Origin: Gammaproteobacteria bacterium
GTDB taxonomy: Bacteria; Pseudomonadota; Gammaproteobacteria; Pseudomonadales; Pseudohongiellaceae
Assembly (NCBI GenBank): GCA_029244985.1
Contig: JAQWQD010000030.1
Span: 1-64,000 of the forward strand
DNA: 64,000 bases
Direction: 5' to 3'
The notes beneath the pieces were generated by a model, which searched no databases, was not told the DNA's origin, and saw only the letters and a program-made list of their open reading frames with translations. How positions within the stretch are numbered: the stretch's first letter is position 1; every line of letters starts with the position of its first letter. The position numbers were made by a program, and so were the translations under genes. This document shows positions 48,607-58,068 of this stretch, one piece after another.

Positions 48607-48834
48607 GTGAATGAAAAAAATTTCTACATTGTAGCAACTGCTCCTAATGAGCCAAGTCTACAAGTCAAAATCTCAGGACCCTACCTGACTCAGAAAGCAG
48701 CCCAGGCGGATCTTTCTGCAGCTATTGACGAGGCCATGGAGATCGACCCCAGTGCCAAAGACTACAAATATGCTATCTCTCACGTAGAAAGCCGCAAGCC
48801 TGGAGTAATACAGCATATAGCTGCACATGCCTGA
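48607..48834 (+). CDS. Small protein of unknown function
   Basis: This is a 75-residue soluble protein starting at GTG 48607, with a G-rich segment (GGTGG) about nine bases upstream. I do not recognise the family. The pattern FYIVATAPNEPSLQVKISGPYLTQKAAQADLSAAIDEAM looks like a small alpha/beta domain, and the codon use appears coding. It precedes the AP2-like gene on the same strand but with a gap of over 230 bases. Called as probable, without function. Confidence 0.5.
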   Translation: MNEKNFYIVATAPNEPSLQVKISGPYLTQKAAQADLSAAIDEAMEIDPSAKDYKYAISHVESRKPGVIQHIAAHA

Positions 48835-48879
48835 AATAGCCGGTCTATGTTGCTCTGTCATATCTAATATCTAGCCGGT

Positions 48880-48900
48880 TATAATGTATAAGTGTACACT
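48880..48900 (+). promoter_or_regulatory. Possible promoter and operator before the AP2-like gene
   Basis: TATAAT at 48880-48885 is a perfect -10 hexamer, although no good -35 is visible. The 10-bp perfect palindrome AGTGTACACT follows at 48891-48900, where transcription would start. The pair could be a regulated promoter for the AP2-like gene, whose start is 170 bases downstream. This is inferred only. Confidence 0.3.
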
Positions 48901-49069
48901 AGGATTAATTTTCTCAGAATTTTACCATGTGTTTCTTGTGAAAGATTTCACTTTTCTTTGCAGCAAAGAGCGGCTTATAGCTTTCAATTACAGGCAAAAA
49001 AATAGTAATCAGGTTTAGCTGAAGCCAACCCTGCGTCAATGGCCAGCATAGATTCATAGAGAGGACCTT

Positions 49070-49504
49070 TTGAAAAAGCTCAGTGCACTTCACCACATTA
49101 GCATTATCGAATCCCGGGGTACAAATTGTGCTTGGGTGCGCATTAAATATGATGGCAAAAGTTTTCAGCAATCTTTCCCTTTTAAAAAATACGGCGGAAA
49201 GAGAAAGGCAATTGATGCTGCAAAGAAAAAGCGGGACACCCAAGGCAAGAAAATTTATGGGTCCAACTGGCCTTATGCCAAATATAGTCCGCGGAAAATT
49301 TCTCCACTAAACAGTTCTGGTGAGATCGGTGTTAGTTACTCAGAGAAAGATCAAAGCTGGGTAGCAACTTGGCAGGAAGGGAAAGGTATTCGTCGCAAAC
49401 AGAAAAATTCTTATTTTTCTGTTAACAAATTCGGTAAGCAGAAGGCAAAACAACTTGCCATCAAAGCACGCAAGAGTGCTATAAGAGCGAACCGAATAAA
49501 CTAA
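49070..49504 (+). CDS. Small basic protein with two AP2-like DNA-binding repeats
   Basis: The 144-residue, strongly basic protein starts at TTG 49070, with AGAGGA a few bases upstream. It contains two similar segments. Residues 14-62 carry GTNCAWVRIKYDGKSFQQSFPFKKYGGKRKAIDAAKK, and residues 83-138 carry GEIGVSYSEKDQSWVATWQ...KNSYFSVNKFGKQKAKQLAIKARK. Each follows the AP2/ERF pattern of three short strands with aromatic and basic residues, then a helix rich in Ala and Lys. Bacterial AP2 domains usually occur in homing or mobile endonucleases; here there is no nuclease domain. It could be a stand-alone DNA-binding protein. No mobile element is visible nearby. Confidence 0.6.
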   Translation: MKKLSALHHISIIESRGTNCAWVRIKYDGKSFQQSFPFKKYGGKRKAIDAAKKKRDTQGKKIYGSNWPYAKYSPRKISPLNSSGEIGVSYSEKDQSWVATWQEGKGIRRKQKNSYFSVNKFGKQKAKQLAIKARKSAIRANRIN

Positions 49505-49678
49505 TCTACATCAAAGAAGATCCAGGTTTGGCTAAAGAACGGGGCATATATTAAATTATGCGCCTCCATATTGAGGACGTCATCTAGCGTTATAATAATG
49601 AATCACATCCGTTAGCCTCAAACTTCACTAAATGTGTCTCAGTAATTTTTTATTAGAAAGGCAGTTAGGAAAATTCAA

Positions 49679-50989
49679 CTACAGAGGTTGAAGTACATTC
49701 CAAATCTGATTTGTTTTTAGTAATTCGGCATAAACCAGGTTTGCATCAAAATTTAACCGGTCAACGCCGAAAACCTCGTATAAAGCCTCAAAACTGGCTA
49801 AAGCTTCGTCAGTATCATTATCAATCGCCACCACCAAATCATTTAACGTCCGTGAGTCTGACAAGGCTTGCGCTGTATGCATGAGGCCAGCATCGCGCAT
49901 TCCTGAAATAAGGACTACTTGCGTGTTCGTACTCGCAGGAAAAATTGAAAACATGCCGTAATCTTTAAAAGGATCTCCCTCTTCCGGCAATCCCGCATCG
50001 CTTGTATAGTATTCTTCAGTACTGGTATTCAATAATTCATCATAGCTACGGCCAATACTCAAACCTGAACCCGCAAAAGTGAGATCCGTTAACTTTTCCA
50101 ATGCAGAGAGATAACCAATATAAACAATATGATTTTCACGAATATCGGCAGTAGTCAGGTCTGACATCATAGTCATGTTCACGGTTTTACCACTTTCCTG
50201 TAAAATAGGAACTATCTTGGCGAGCGCAAACGCACTCCCCTCGGGCATGTAACTAAGATCCAGATCCAGATAATTTTCAGCTCGCTCAAAATCAGTGAAT
50301 TGCAAATCCTCTAAATCACTACGTGAATTAACATTAAACTCCCGAACCATTCGTGCAATATTGCCATTAGCATTCAGCTCTCCGAAGATATAATAATCAC
50401 CCATTACAAGTAGGATAGGTTCTTCATCATTGAGCACACTTTGCCAAACCGGGTGGCTAGACGCTGCTCCCAGTCTCGGCGAAGGGTTCGGCTGGTTCAA
50501 GGTAAGCAAATAAATTAAATTTGCCATCAATAAAAATGTGGTCAGAACCAACAACCCTGTATTTGCACTAAAAGAAAATTTAGTTGCTTTAGATTCACTA
50601 TTAATAGATTTTGGATGCTCTTTTACTTGAGCTGTGATGGCGTATTGCCCTTTTGGAATAATAATTCTATAATCAGCATCTAGTTCGTAACTTTCATAAT
50701 AGCTGTTGAGTTTTTTTCGGAGCTGGTGCACATAAACTCTAACAGTAGAATCTGCAGAAACATCGAAATCATCCCCCCGACCCAAGACTTCGACCGCTAA
50801 CTCAATTTCTTTTGGATACTTTCCGCCAAGGGAACATTGAATCAAGTACTCTAACAAAGCGGAATAGTGTTTTGACCTACCTAAAATACCACTTGCAATA
50901 ATACGATTACACAGAGCGAGTAGCTCAGCATTGCTGAATGCTTCATTGATGCTACGCATAGATAGCCTGGTTTGATCGATAGGATCCAT
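49679..50989 (-). CDS. Membrane-anchored winged-helix regulator with extracytoplasmic domain
   Basis: The 436-residue protein has an N-terminal winged-helix domain at about 20-120. It contains RSKHYSALLEYLIQ, KEIELAVEVLGRGDDFDVSADSTVRVYVHQLRKKLNSYY and the wing RIIIPKGQYAI. One membrane helix lies at about 145-164, and a 270-residue domain outside the membrane follows. This ToxR-like topology suggests a one-component sensor that binds DNA directly from the membrane. The outer domain is acidic and contains no motif I recognise. It stands alone. The start at 50989 could instead be ATG 50959. Confidence 0.72.
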   Translation of the reverse strand: MDPIDQTRLSMRSINEAFSNAELLALCNRIIASGILGRSKHYSALLEYLIQCSLGGKYPKEIELAVEVLGRGDDFDVSADSTVRVYVHQLRKKLNSYYESYELDADYRIIIPKGQYAITAQVKEHPKSINSESKATKFSFSANTGLLVLTTFLLMANLIYLLTLNQPNPSPRLGAASSHPVWQSVLNDEEPILLVMGDYYIFGELNANGNIARMVREFNVNSRSDLEDLQFTDFERAENYLDLDLSYMPEGSAFALAKIVPILQESGKTVNMTMMSDLTTADIRENHIVYIGYLSALEKLTDLTFAGSGLSIGRSYDELLNTSTEEYYTSDAGLPEEGDPFKDYGMFSIFPASTNTQVVLISGMRDAGLMHTAQALSDSRTLNDLVVAIDNDTDEALASFEALYEVFGVDRLNFDANLVYAELLKTNQIWNVLQPL

Positions 50990-51148
50990 AGCAGAAGTTC
51001 GCTCGAAATTAAATCATGAAATTGTTATGGCTTTCTTGGCAGCACGACCTGATAACAGAAACCCAGATTCTTCCAATTATACATTGCTAACATTAGTTTT
51101 TAGAGAATATATTTTTTACCAGGCTCATTCTGCAAAATACTCAAGCAA

Positions 51149-52453
51149 TCACATCGATTTAATTATATATGACTTCAATTTATCGCTAAAGTGAACTACA
51201 CCATCGGTCGCATAACTCTCATGATGGGATTCGATATTACGCAAGTCATAGAGGTAATTCACCATTACTGTGAGTGATTGCTGCCTCCCTTTCTCACTGC
51301 GATCGGCTAGAGGATGAATTTGATGAAGAGAAGCGCCGTTGCCTAGATGAAAACGAGCAACAGGGTCTAGCGGGTATTTGCCTTTCTTGGCACCCACAAG
51401 ATAGTTGAAAATCCCTTTTTTGAGCATGCTGCCGCTTTCTTCTATTGCTTCTTCAGCATCAGATATCGAAAGAATTGCAGTTTTGAGCTCATCAATTTCA
51501 GGCGCTATTTTAGCATCTGGCTCCTCATCGGATTCCAGCCAACGACTAAATCCAGGTATTGGAGAAAGCGTAACAAATGTCTTGATTGACGGGAATTCAC
51601 TCTGCAACTCTTGAACAACCTGTTTAATGAGAAAGTTTCCGAAGGAGATGTTTTTCAGGCCCGGCTGACAATTGCTAATGCTGTAAAAGACTGCAGTCTT
51701 ATACTCCGACTCTTGAGGTCCCTCTATTCCATCACTCTCCAATATAGATGCAATTGACCTAGGCACTTGATCTACAAGCGCCACCTCAACGAATATCAAA
51801 GGCTCGTCAACAAGCGCTGGGTGAAAATAAGCGAAGCAACGACGGTTTGGTGGCTCAATACGGCTGCGCAGATCATTCCAATCCTTGATCTCATGAACCG
51901 CTTCGTATCGAATGATGCGTTCCAGGATTGCTGCTGACGTAGACCAGTCAATTGTTTGTAACTGTAAAAAACCTCTCCCGAACCAGGAAGTAAAGAGCCT
52001 TACAAAATCTCCATCGACAGCAATTAACTGAGGATGAGCTCTTAAGAGACCAAGCAAGTCGCTGCGCATAGCGACTAAATCATGCGTTGCACCAGGCGTT
52101 TGATTCAAGCGCCGCAACAATTCATGCCTCAAAGGTTCTGTTGCTTTGGATAAAATGTTGAGATTCAAGCTTGCAGGGTTTTTGTCGTAAGCTTCAAAGG
52201 CTCGACGAATCTCAGCTTGATTGGCATTAAAATTTTGCTCCAGGCTCTTAAAAAAATCTAGCTTCTCTCCATCTGATAACTCATTGTAGCTATCTAGCAC
52301 CTGACGCGCTGTGACTATCCCCGACACCTCTCCTAACGTACCCATGAGCCGATCAATTAACTCGTCAATGGAAACCTCATCACTGGAGGAGAACAAGGAA
52401 CGCTGCCGCAACACAAGTGCACTAAGAAAATCTTGAAATTTTTTGAGGGCCAA
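51149..52453 (-). CDS. Malonyl-CoA decarboxylase
   Basis: MCD splits malonyl-CoA into acetyl-CoA and CO2. The 434-residue protein has the helical N-terminal domain and the GNAT-like catalytic domain. Visible catalytic motifs are TLSPIPGFSRWL (Ser297) and FHLGNGASLHQIHP (His369), the residues shown to be essential in MCD. It lies upstream of, and divergent from, a GntR regulator and the methylcitrate cycle genes. This context suggests use of malonate, malonate semialdehyde or propionyl-CoA-derived acyl-CoAs, but no malonate transporter or malonyl-CoA synthetase (matB) gene is adjacent. Confidence 0.92.
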   Translation of the reverse strand: MALKKFQDFLSALVLRQRSLFSSSDEVSIDELIDRLMGTLGEVSGIVTARQVLDSYNELSDGEKLDFFKSLEQNFNANQAEIRRAFEAYDKNPASLNLNILSKATEPLRHELLRRLNQTPGATHDLVAMRSDLLGLLRAHPQLIAVDGDFVRLFTSWFGRGFLQLQTIDWSTSAAILERIIRYEAVHEIKDWNDLRSRIEPPNRRCFAYFHPALVDEPLIFVEVALVDQVPRSIASILESDGIEGPQESEYKTAVFYSISNCQPGLKNISFGNFLIKQVVQELQSEFPSIKTFVTLSPIPGFSRWLESDEEPDAKIAPEIDELKTAILSISDAEEAIEESGSMLKKGIFNYLVGAKKGKYPLDPVARFHLGNGASLHQIHPLADRSEKGRQQSLTVMVNYLYDLRNIESHHESYATDGVVHFSDKLKSYIIKSM

Positions 52454-53087
52454 AATTATTTGCTGCCCACAATATTATTCGGATCTTTAAGCATCAGGTT
52501 GACTCTATATAGGTTAGGTAGTTTTCAACTAGATTATAAATTGTCAACTTTGCTCTTACAGCAAATTCTAATTAATTCCCGATTTACTCACCAGGAGCTC
52601 GGAATAGAGCTAGAGATTATGCAATACCGCTGGCGAGTTGCAGATAGTACCTTCTCCCTGCAGTCAATTCTATGGAACTTTCTGAATGCCCTGGCGTTTT
52701 TGGTAGTTAACAAATCAACGCTAGTGGCTTTCATTCAAGCCTCGCATAAATTATACGAATGAGGAACCAAGCGAAATTTTATTTTATGAGCTATAGCGTA
52801 ATTGTATTTCGATCTGCATTCTTGCCTCATCAACCAAATATTAGGCCAAACGAACAGCGGCTTAGAAAGAAGATATTAAGTAATTGGGCACTGCCCATGC
52901 TGAGCTTTCTTAAGCAGGCGTCCTAGCCATCTATTCTGAATGACAACACTTCCGGGCCCCTGACTTTGAGTTAATTCCCTCCAAATTGAGGAGTTTCAAA
53001 ACGAAGCCTCTCTGATCCTGACCCATTAGCCGTTTTGCGCTTAGTATATTACGATGTCCACTGAGAGAATTGCCAAAGCATGCGCTT
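52454..53087. other. Intergenic region between mlycd and gntR
   Basis: About 630 bases before the first GntR operator hold no firm gene. A 46-codon frame at 52786-52926 has no ribosome site or known match. At 52540-52551 the sequence ATTGTCAACTTT matches 10 of 12 bases of the operator found upstream of gntR; it lies some 87 bases before the malonyl-CoA decarboxylase start, where a promoter is expected. Confidence 0.35.
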
Positions 53088-53099
53088 ATTGTCAACAAT
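53088..53099. promoter_or_regulatory. Distal GntR-type operator
   Basis: ATTGTCAACAAT is a palindrome of the ATTGT-NN-ACAAT form, the typical site of FadR/VanR-type (FCD) GntR regulators. It is the exact reverse complement of the site at 53150-53161, with 62 bases between centres. It lies about 70-80 bases upstream of the gntR start. Confidence 0.7.
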
Positions 53100-53149
53100 T
53101 CTATTGATTTTGATCAGTTCTAAAGGCAATATCCTCGTTATAAGTAATT

Positions 53150-53161
53150 ATTGTTGACAAT
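53150..53161. promoter_or_regulatory. Proximal GntR-type operator overlapping the gntR leader
   Basis: ATTGTTGACAAT ends six bases before the gntR start codon at 53168. Binding here would block the translation start region or a promoter just upstream, so autoregulation is likely. It is identical, on the other strand, to the distal site. Confidence 0.7.
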
Positions 53162-53167
53162 ATAGCC

Positions 53168-53902
53168 ATGAAAGTCGGATCAACTCCTACGTTAACATCA
53201 AAATCTTCCACACTAGCCGATGACGTGTTCGAGCAGCTCCGTGCATCTATCGTCAAAGGCGAGCTAACTCCCGGCTCCAAAATCAATGAACCCCAGTTAA
53301 GTAAACAACACGGCATAAGCCGCGGCCCATTGCGTGAAGCAATTCGCCGTCTAGAGGGATGCAAGCTCGTTGAAATAAAGCCTAATGTCGGCGCTAATAT
53401 TGTTTCTCTAGAAATCCCACAAGTTATAGAAATATATGAAATTCGCGAATCATTAGAAGGTCTAGCTAGTCGTTTAGCGGCTCTAAATGCCTCCACAGAG
53501 GATTGTCAGAAGTTGCGATCACTTTTGACTGAGCACGAACTGCATATTCATTCGCAGAATGGCCGCCGTTACTACCAGCGAGAAGGTGATCTCGATTTTC
53601 ACTTTCAGATTGTCCAACTGAGCCGAAATAGCCGTCTATTCGATATCCTATGTGGTGAGCTCTATCATTTGATGCGAATGTATCGAGTGCAAACTGCCAA
53701 TGAACCTTCTCGACCAGTGCAGGCGTTTAAAGAACATCATCAAATCGTAGATGCAATCGAGCAAGGGGATGGAGAATTAGCAGAACTTTTAATGAATCGA
53801 CATATCTCAACTGCTCGTAAGGCACTACTCGCGCGGCTGGATGCTAAGCCACAAACAAAATTTAGTGAGAACATAGATGCAGGAGCGAGTGCGCACCAAT
53901 AA
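53168..53902 (+). CDS. GntR-family (FCD subfamily) transcriptional regulator
   Basis: The 244-residue protein has the N-terminal winged helix-turn-helix (about 14-80, with EPQLSKQHGISRGPLREAIRRLEG) and a C-terminal all-helical FCD ligand domain. The FCD domain has the expected acidic and His metal or ligand positions in REGDLDFHFQIVQLS and FKEHHQIVDAIEQGD. Its position directly before prpB, prpC and prpD points to control of propionate catabolism by an acyl-CoA or organic acid signal such as methylcitrate; this is inference. Two palindromic sites of its family's type lie just upstream, so it probably regulates itself. Confidence 0.9.
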   Translation: MKVGSTPTLTSKSSTLADDVFEQLRASIVKGELTPGSKINEPQLSKQHGISRGPLREAIRRLEGCKLVEIKPNVGANIVSLEIPQVIEIYEIRESLEGLASRLAALNASTEDCQKLRSLLTEHELHIHSQNGRRYYQREGDLDFHFQIVQLSRNSRLFDILCGELYHLMRMYRVQTANEPSRPVQAFKEHHQIVDAIEQGDGELAELLMNRHISTARKALLARLDAKPQTKFSENIDAGASAHQ

Positions 53903-53907
53903 AAGCA

Positions 53908-53940
53908 TGAGTTAAATTGTTATCCAACTCACAGAATTTT
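53908..53940 (+). terminator. Possible terminator after gntR
   Basis: TGAGTT and AACTCA form a 6-bp stem around a 12-base loop, followed a few bases later by ATTTTT. It is weak. It may partly separate gntR from prpB, which has a possible TATAAT -10 at 53962-53967. Confidence 0.3.
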
Positions 53941-54072
53941 TATCGCCTAAATACAGTGAGTTATAATCATTACCAAGATTAGATATTGGGAAATTTGTGC
54001 CTGAATATGGCATACCGGTCAAAAAAGTTCGGCATTGGCATTTTGTTAAATAACTGTAAATAGAGGATCAGA

Positions 54073-54090
54073 AGTGGAAAGTATTCCACT
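54073..54090. promoter_or_regulatory. 18-bp inverted repeat upstream of prpB
   Basis: AGTGGAA-AGTA-TTCCACT is a perfect 7-bp inverted repeat with a four-base spacer, 80 bases before the prpB start. It differs from the GntR-type sites, so it may be an operator for another regulator or an element of the prpB leader. Confidence 0.4.
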
Positions 54091-54170
54091 GTGCATTAAT
54101 TTGTGATGCAGCTAGGTTTAAAAAACACAATTAGATCAATTAATTACAGAGATAACTTGGAAAATAATTT

Positions 54171-55046
54171 ATGAATACCCAGTCACCAGGTTCACTATTT
54201 CGGAAAGCCCTGAAAAATCACAAGCCTCTTCAGGTTGTAGGCACTATTAATGCCTACTGCGCAATGCTGGCGGAAGATGCGGGTCACGATGCGATTTACC
54301 TATCGGGCGGCGGTGTTGCAAATGCCTCCTATGGCCTGCCCGATTTGGGAATTACCAGCTTAAATGATGTCATTACAGACGTTGAAAGGATCTCTAATGC
54401 GACAGAAGTGCCTCTTTTAGTTGATATCGATACTGGTTGGGGTGGCGCATTCAATATTGCCAGAACTATTAAAGCTATGGAGAAAGCTGGCGCTGCGGCG
54501 GTGCATCTTGAAGACCAGGTGTCACAAAAGCGTTGTGGGCACAGGCCCAATAAAGCGATTGTGAGTCAGGCAGAAATGGTCGATCGGGTTAAGTCTGCGG
54601 CAGATGCTAAATTAGATGACGATTTCATGATTATGGCGAGGACTGATGCCTTGGCTGTAGAAGGTATAGATGCTGCAATCGAGCGAGCTATTGCCTGCGC
54701 TGAAGCCGGTGCCGACGCTATTTTCCCGGAAGCGATCTTAGATTTAGAACAATACCGTCAATTTGCGAATGCCGTTTCTGTGCCAATTTTGGCAAACATC
54801 ACAGAATTCGGTAAAACCCCACTATTTAATTGCCAGGAGCTGGCTGAGGCCGGCGTAGCGATGGTGCTCTACCCTTTGAGCGCGTTTCGAGCTATGAGCA
54901 AGGCTGCTTTGGATGTATATCAAACCATAGCCATTAATGGGGATCAGAATGCGGTTGTAGATAGAATGCAAACCCGAACCGAGCTCTACGAAGTCTTAGG
55001 GTACCACGCCTACGAAGAGAAACTGGACGCATTGTTTGAAAAGTAA
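54171..55046 (+). CDS. prpB: 2-methylisocitrate lyase PrpB
   Basis: PrpB splits 2-methylisocitrate into pyruvate and succinate, the last step of the methylcitrate cycle for propionyl-CoA. The 291-residue protein of the isocitrate lyase family has the magnesium-binding DIDTGWGG (Asp85, Asp87) and the catalytic loop KRCGH at 120-124 with Cys122. The length is that of methylisocitrate lyase rather than isocitrate lyase. It heads prpB-prpC-prpD on the plus strand. Confidence 0.95.
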   Translation: MNTQSPGSLFRKALKNHKPLQVVGTINAYCAMLAEDAGHDAIYLSGGGVANASYGLPDLGITSLNDVITDVERISNATEVPLLVDIDTGWGGAFNIARTIKAMEKAGAAAVHLEDQVSQKRCGHRPNKAIVSQAEMVDRVKSAADAKLDDDFMIMARTDALAVEGIDAAIERAIACAEAGADAIFPEAILDLEQYRQFANAVSVPILANITEFGKTPLFNCQELAEAGVAMVLYPLSAFRAMSKAALDVYQTIAINGDQNAVVDRMQTRTELYEVLGYHAYEEKLDALFEK

Positions 55047-55137
55047 AACTAGTAATTACAAAGACTTAATTGACTATATTGAAAGATTACTCATATATGT
55101 AATTTGAGAAGAAGAAAGCACTAATTGGAGAGGACGT

Positions 55138-56265
55138 ATGATGGACAATAAGCTAAGTGGGAGCGGCCTTCGCGGTCAAGTCGCGGGCGAGACCTCACTT
55201 TGCACAGTTGGCAAAACAGGTTCTGGACTTACTTATCGTGGAATGGATATTTCTGTTCTCGCAGAAAATGCTAAGTTCGAAGAAGTCGCCTATTTATTGC
55301 TTCGCGGAGCGCTCCCAAAACAGCAAGAACTTGATAGTTATATTAATAAAATCATATCTTTGAGAGACCTTCCTAAAGTTCTGAAAGACACATTAGAAAG
55401 AATCCCCTCCACCGCTCACCCGATGGATGTTGTCCGCACTGGTTGCTCTATCTTAGGGAATTTGGAGCCCGAAAAGTCCTTTGAACAACAGGACGAGGTA
55501 ATTGATCGTCTTCTAGCCTCTTTGCCCTCGATGATCTGCTACTGGTATTGCTTTTCGCACGAGGGTCGGCGCATAGATACTGCATTAGAGGATGATTCGA
55601 TCGGAAGTCATTTTCTGCACATGCTTAGTGGCGCCTCTCCTAGCGACCTATTCTCCCAAGTCATGAATGTCTCTCTTATCTTGTACGCTGAGCACGAATT
55701 CAATGCCTCTACTTTTACTGCCAGGGTTTGTGCATCAACCTTGTCTGATATGTACAGTTGCATTACTGGTGCAATCGGCACGCTGCGCGGACCACTTCAC
55801 GGAGGTGCCAATGAAGCTGCCATGGAATTGATCGAAAACTGGCAGTCTCCGGATGAGGCAGAGCTTGCCCTCTTAGGTATGCTGGATAGAAAAGAAAAGA
55901 TTATGGGTTTTGGTCATGCCATCTACCGAGAATCCGACCCGCGCAACGCTATTATTAAACAATGGGCAGAAAAGCTGGCTGCTGAAGTGGGCGATACAAC
56001 CCTCTATCCTGTTTCGGTCCGCTGCGAAGAGGTAATGTGGCGGAAAAAGAAGCTTTTCTGCAATGCCGACTTTTTTCATGCTTCGGCTTATCACTTCATG
56101 GGTATCCCTACAAAGCTGTTCACTCCTATTTTTGTGATGTCGCGAGTTACAGGCTGGGCAGCCCATGTAAAAGAACAGCGAGCTAATAACCGTATTATCC
56201 GGCCTAGCGCAGACTATACGGGACCAGAAATTGCCCAATGGGTGGGTCTCGCAGACCGCTCGTAA
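55138..56265 (+). CDS. prpC: 2-methylcitrate synthase PrpC
   Basis: PrpC condenses propionyl-CoA with oxaloacetate. The 375-residue citrate synthase-fold protein has catalytic His221 in GPLHGGANE, His260 in GFGHAIYRESDPR and Asp311 in NADFFHASAYHFMGIP. The short length and the position between prpB and prpD favour methylcitrate synthase over the TCA enzyme. GGAGAGG lies close upstream of the start. Confidence 0.93.
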   Translation: MMDNKLSGSGLRGQVAGETSLCTVGKTGSGLTYRGMDISVLAENAKFEEVAYLLLRGALPKQQELDSYINKIISLRDLPKVLKDTLERIPSTAHPMDVVRTGCSILGNLEPEKSFEQQDEVIDRLLASLPSMICYWYCFSHEGRRIDTALEDDSIGSHFLHMLSGASPSDLFSQVMNVSLILYAEHEFNASTFTARVCASTLSDMYSCITGAIGTLRGPLHGGANEAAMELIENWQSPDEAELALLGMLDRKEKIMGFGHAIYRESDPRNAIIKQWAEKLAAEVGDTTLYPVSVRCEEVMWRKKKLFCNADFFHASAYHFMGIPTKLFTPIFVMSRVTGWAAHVKEQRANNRIIRPSADYTGPEIAQWVGLADRS

Positions 56266-56332
56266 ACTCAATAGTTCCTGAAAATTTACTTTATCTACTA
56301 TTCCTATCCATCTTTAATAAAAGGCTATTTAC

Positions 56333-57781
56333 GTGTCACAAAATGTTGATTTGAACACCCGCCCAGAACCAGATCAGGTACTGGTTGATATCGCTAACTA
56401 TGTTTGCGACTACAAACTTGATTCCGCCGAAGCCTACGATACAGCGCGAAGCTGCCTGATGGATACTCTAGGTTGCGGCTTGCTCGCGCTGCGCTTCCCA
56501 GAATGTACCAAATTACTCGGACCTCTGGTGGAAGGCACCGTGGTTCCCAATGGTGCTAGAGTTCCTGGAACTCAGTTCCGCCTTGATCCTGTCAAAGCAG
56601 CGTGGGACATTGGCTGCATAATCCGCTGGCTGGACTATAACGATACTTGGCTAGCCGCAGAATGGGGACACCCGTCCGATAACCTAGGAGCAATTCTAGC
56701 GGTCGCTGACCACCTTTCGCAGATTCGTATTAGCACAGGTAAACCACCATTACTCATGCGTGATGTCTTGACCGCCATGATCAAGGCACATGAGATCCAG
56801 GGTGTATTAGCTCTAGAGAATAGTTTTAATCGTGTCGGCCTTTGCCATGTGTTGCTTGTGAGAGTGGCTTCAACCGCTATTGCTACCCATATGCTAGGGG
56901 GCACTAAGAATCAAATCGTTGATGCACTCTCCCAAGCATGGCTAGATGGTTCCAGCTTAAGGACCTATCGCCACGCTCCCAATGCTGGGCCCCGTAAATC
57001 CTGGGCAGCCGGAGATGCCACCTCTCGTGCTGTGCGACTTGCAGACCTGACTTTGCGCGGTGAAATTGGCTACCCAAGCGTTCTGACCGCCCCTACCTGG
57101 GGCTTTTATGATGTTTCCTTTAAAGGTAATTCTTTTTTATTTACAAGAGCTTATGAAAGCTATGTAATGGAAAATATCTTATTCAAAATATCATTTCCCG
57201 CCGAATTCCATTCTCAAACTGCAGCAGAAGCAGCTGTGAGATTGCATCCTCAGGTAAAAGATCGCCTAACGGACATCGATAAGATCATTATCCATACCCA
57301 TGAATCCGCAATCCGCATAATTTCCAAGGTCGGGCCTCTTAATAACCCCGCGGACCGAGATCATTGTCTGCAATACATGACTGCCGTGCCTTTAGCCTTT
57401 GGCAACTTAGTAGCTGAAAACTACGAAGATAGCTTCCACTCAGCCAATCCAATCATTGATGAACTGCGAGCAAAGATGGAAATTCATGAGAGCAAGACAT
57501 ACACGAAAGAATATTTAGAACCAAAAAAACGCAGTATTGCAAATGCCTTACAGGTGTATTTTAAGAACGGGGATTGCACTGAAAAAATAGAAATTGAGTA
57601 CCCAGTAGGTCACCGCAGAAGACGAGAAGAAGGCATCCCTTTATTGGAAGCTAAATTTCAGGCTAATTTAGCGACACGCTTCCCTGCCAATCGCTCCGAA
57701 GAGATCTATGCATTGTGCAAGGACCAACAGAAACTGGAAGAAACGCCAGTTAATGAATTTATGGAACTTTTAGTCATTTAA
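56333..57781 (+). CDS. prpD: 2-methylcitrate dehydratase PrpD
   Basis: PrpD dehydrates 2-methylcitrate to 2-methyl-cis-aconitate without an iron-sulfur cluster. The 482-residue MmgE/PrpD-family protein closely parallels E. coli PrpD (483) in its N-terminal half, for example [23 protein letters not shown] and [22 protein letters not shown]. It starts at GTG 56333, with AAAGG upstream. The rehydration step needs an aconitase encoded elsewhere; no prpF or acnD lies in the window. Confidence 0.95.
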   Translation: MSQNVDLNTRPEPDQVLVDIANYVCDYKLDSAEAYDTARSCLMDTLGCGLLALRFPECTKLLGPLVEGTVVPNGARVPGTQFRLDPVKAAWDIGCIIRWLDYNDTWLAAEWGHPSDNLGAILAVADHLSQIRISTGKPPLLMRDVLTAMIKAHEIQGVLALENSFNRVGLCHVLLVRVASTAIATHMLGGTKNQIVDALSQAWLDGSSLRTYRHAPNAGPRKSWAAGDATSRAVRLADLTLRGEIGYPSVLTAPTWGFYDVSFKGNSFLFTRAYESYVMENILFKISFPAEFHSQTAAEAAVRLHPQVKDRLTDIDKIIIHTHESAIRIISKVGPLNNPADRDHCLQYMTAVPLAFGNLVAENYEDSFHSANPIIDELRAKMEIHESKTYTKEYLEPKKRSIANALQVYFKNGDCTEKIEIEYPVGHRRRREEGIPLLEAKFQANLATRFPANRSEEIYALCKDQQKLEETPVNEFMELLVI

Positions 57782-58068
57782 GGGCTATACCCCTTGAAAC
57801 AACGGCCATAGAACCAAGTTTAACAAGACCACCTATCATCTCTTCACATATCGCTGTCTCTGGCTCAACCTGAGACAGCCATTTCGTCGTCTCCCATGAC
57901 TCACCGCGAACGATAGCTGATCGGTCTTGAATCTTTTCTTCTCAGACCCCATTTAAACCGATATAGCAGCGCTCCTTAGAGGCTGACTTACTCGCCTGAT
58001 CATTTGATAGGCATTTTAATTAACATATTGCTTAAGCCGTTATTCAAGGCTTTTACGAGGATATGACC

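Noticed and set aside
48607-49504. Mobile element or homing endonuclease around the AP2-like gene
   Set aside because: No nuclease domain, terminal repeats, target duplications or integrase are visible; only the DNA-binding repeats remain.
52433-52762. 109-codon plus-strand frame overlapping the start of malonyl-CoA decarboxylase
   Set aside because: It begins inside the well-supported decarboxylase gene on the other strand and shows no motif; it is a shadow frame.
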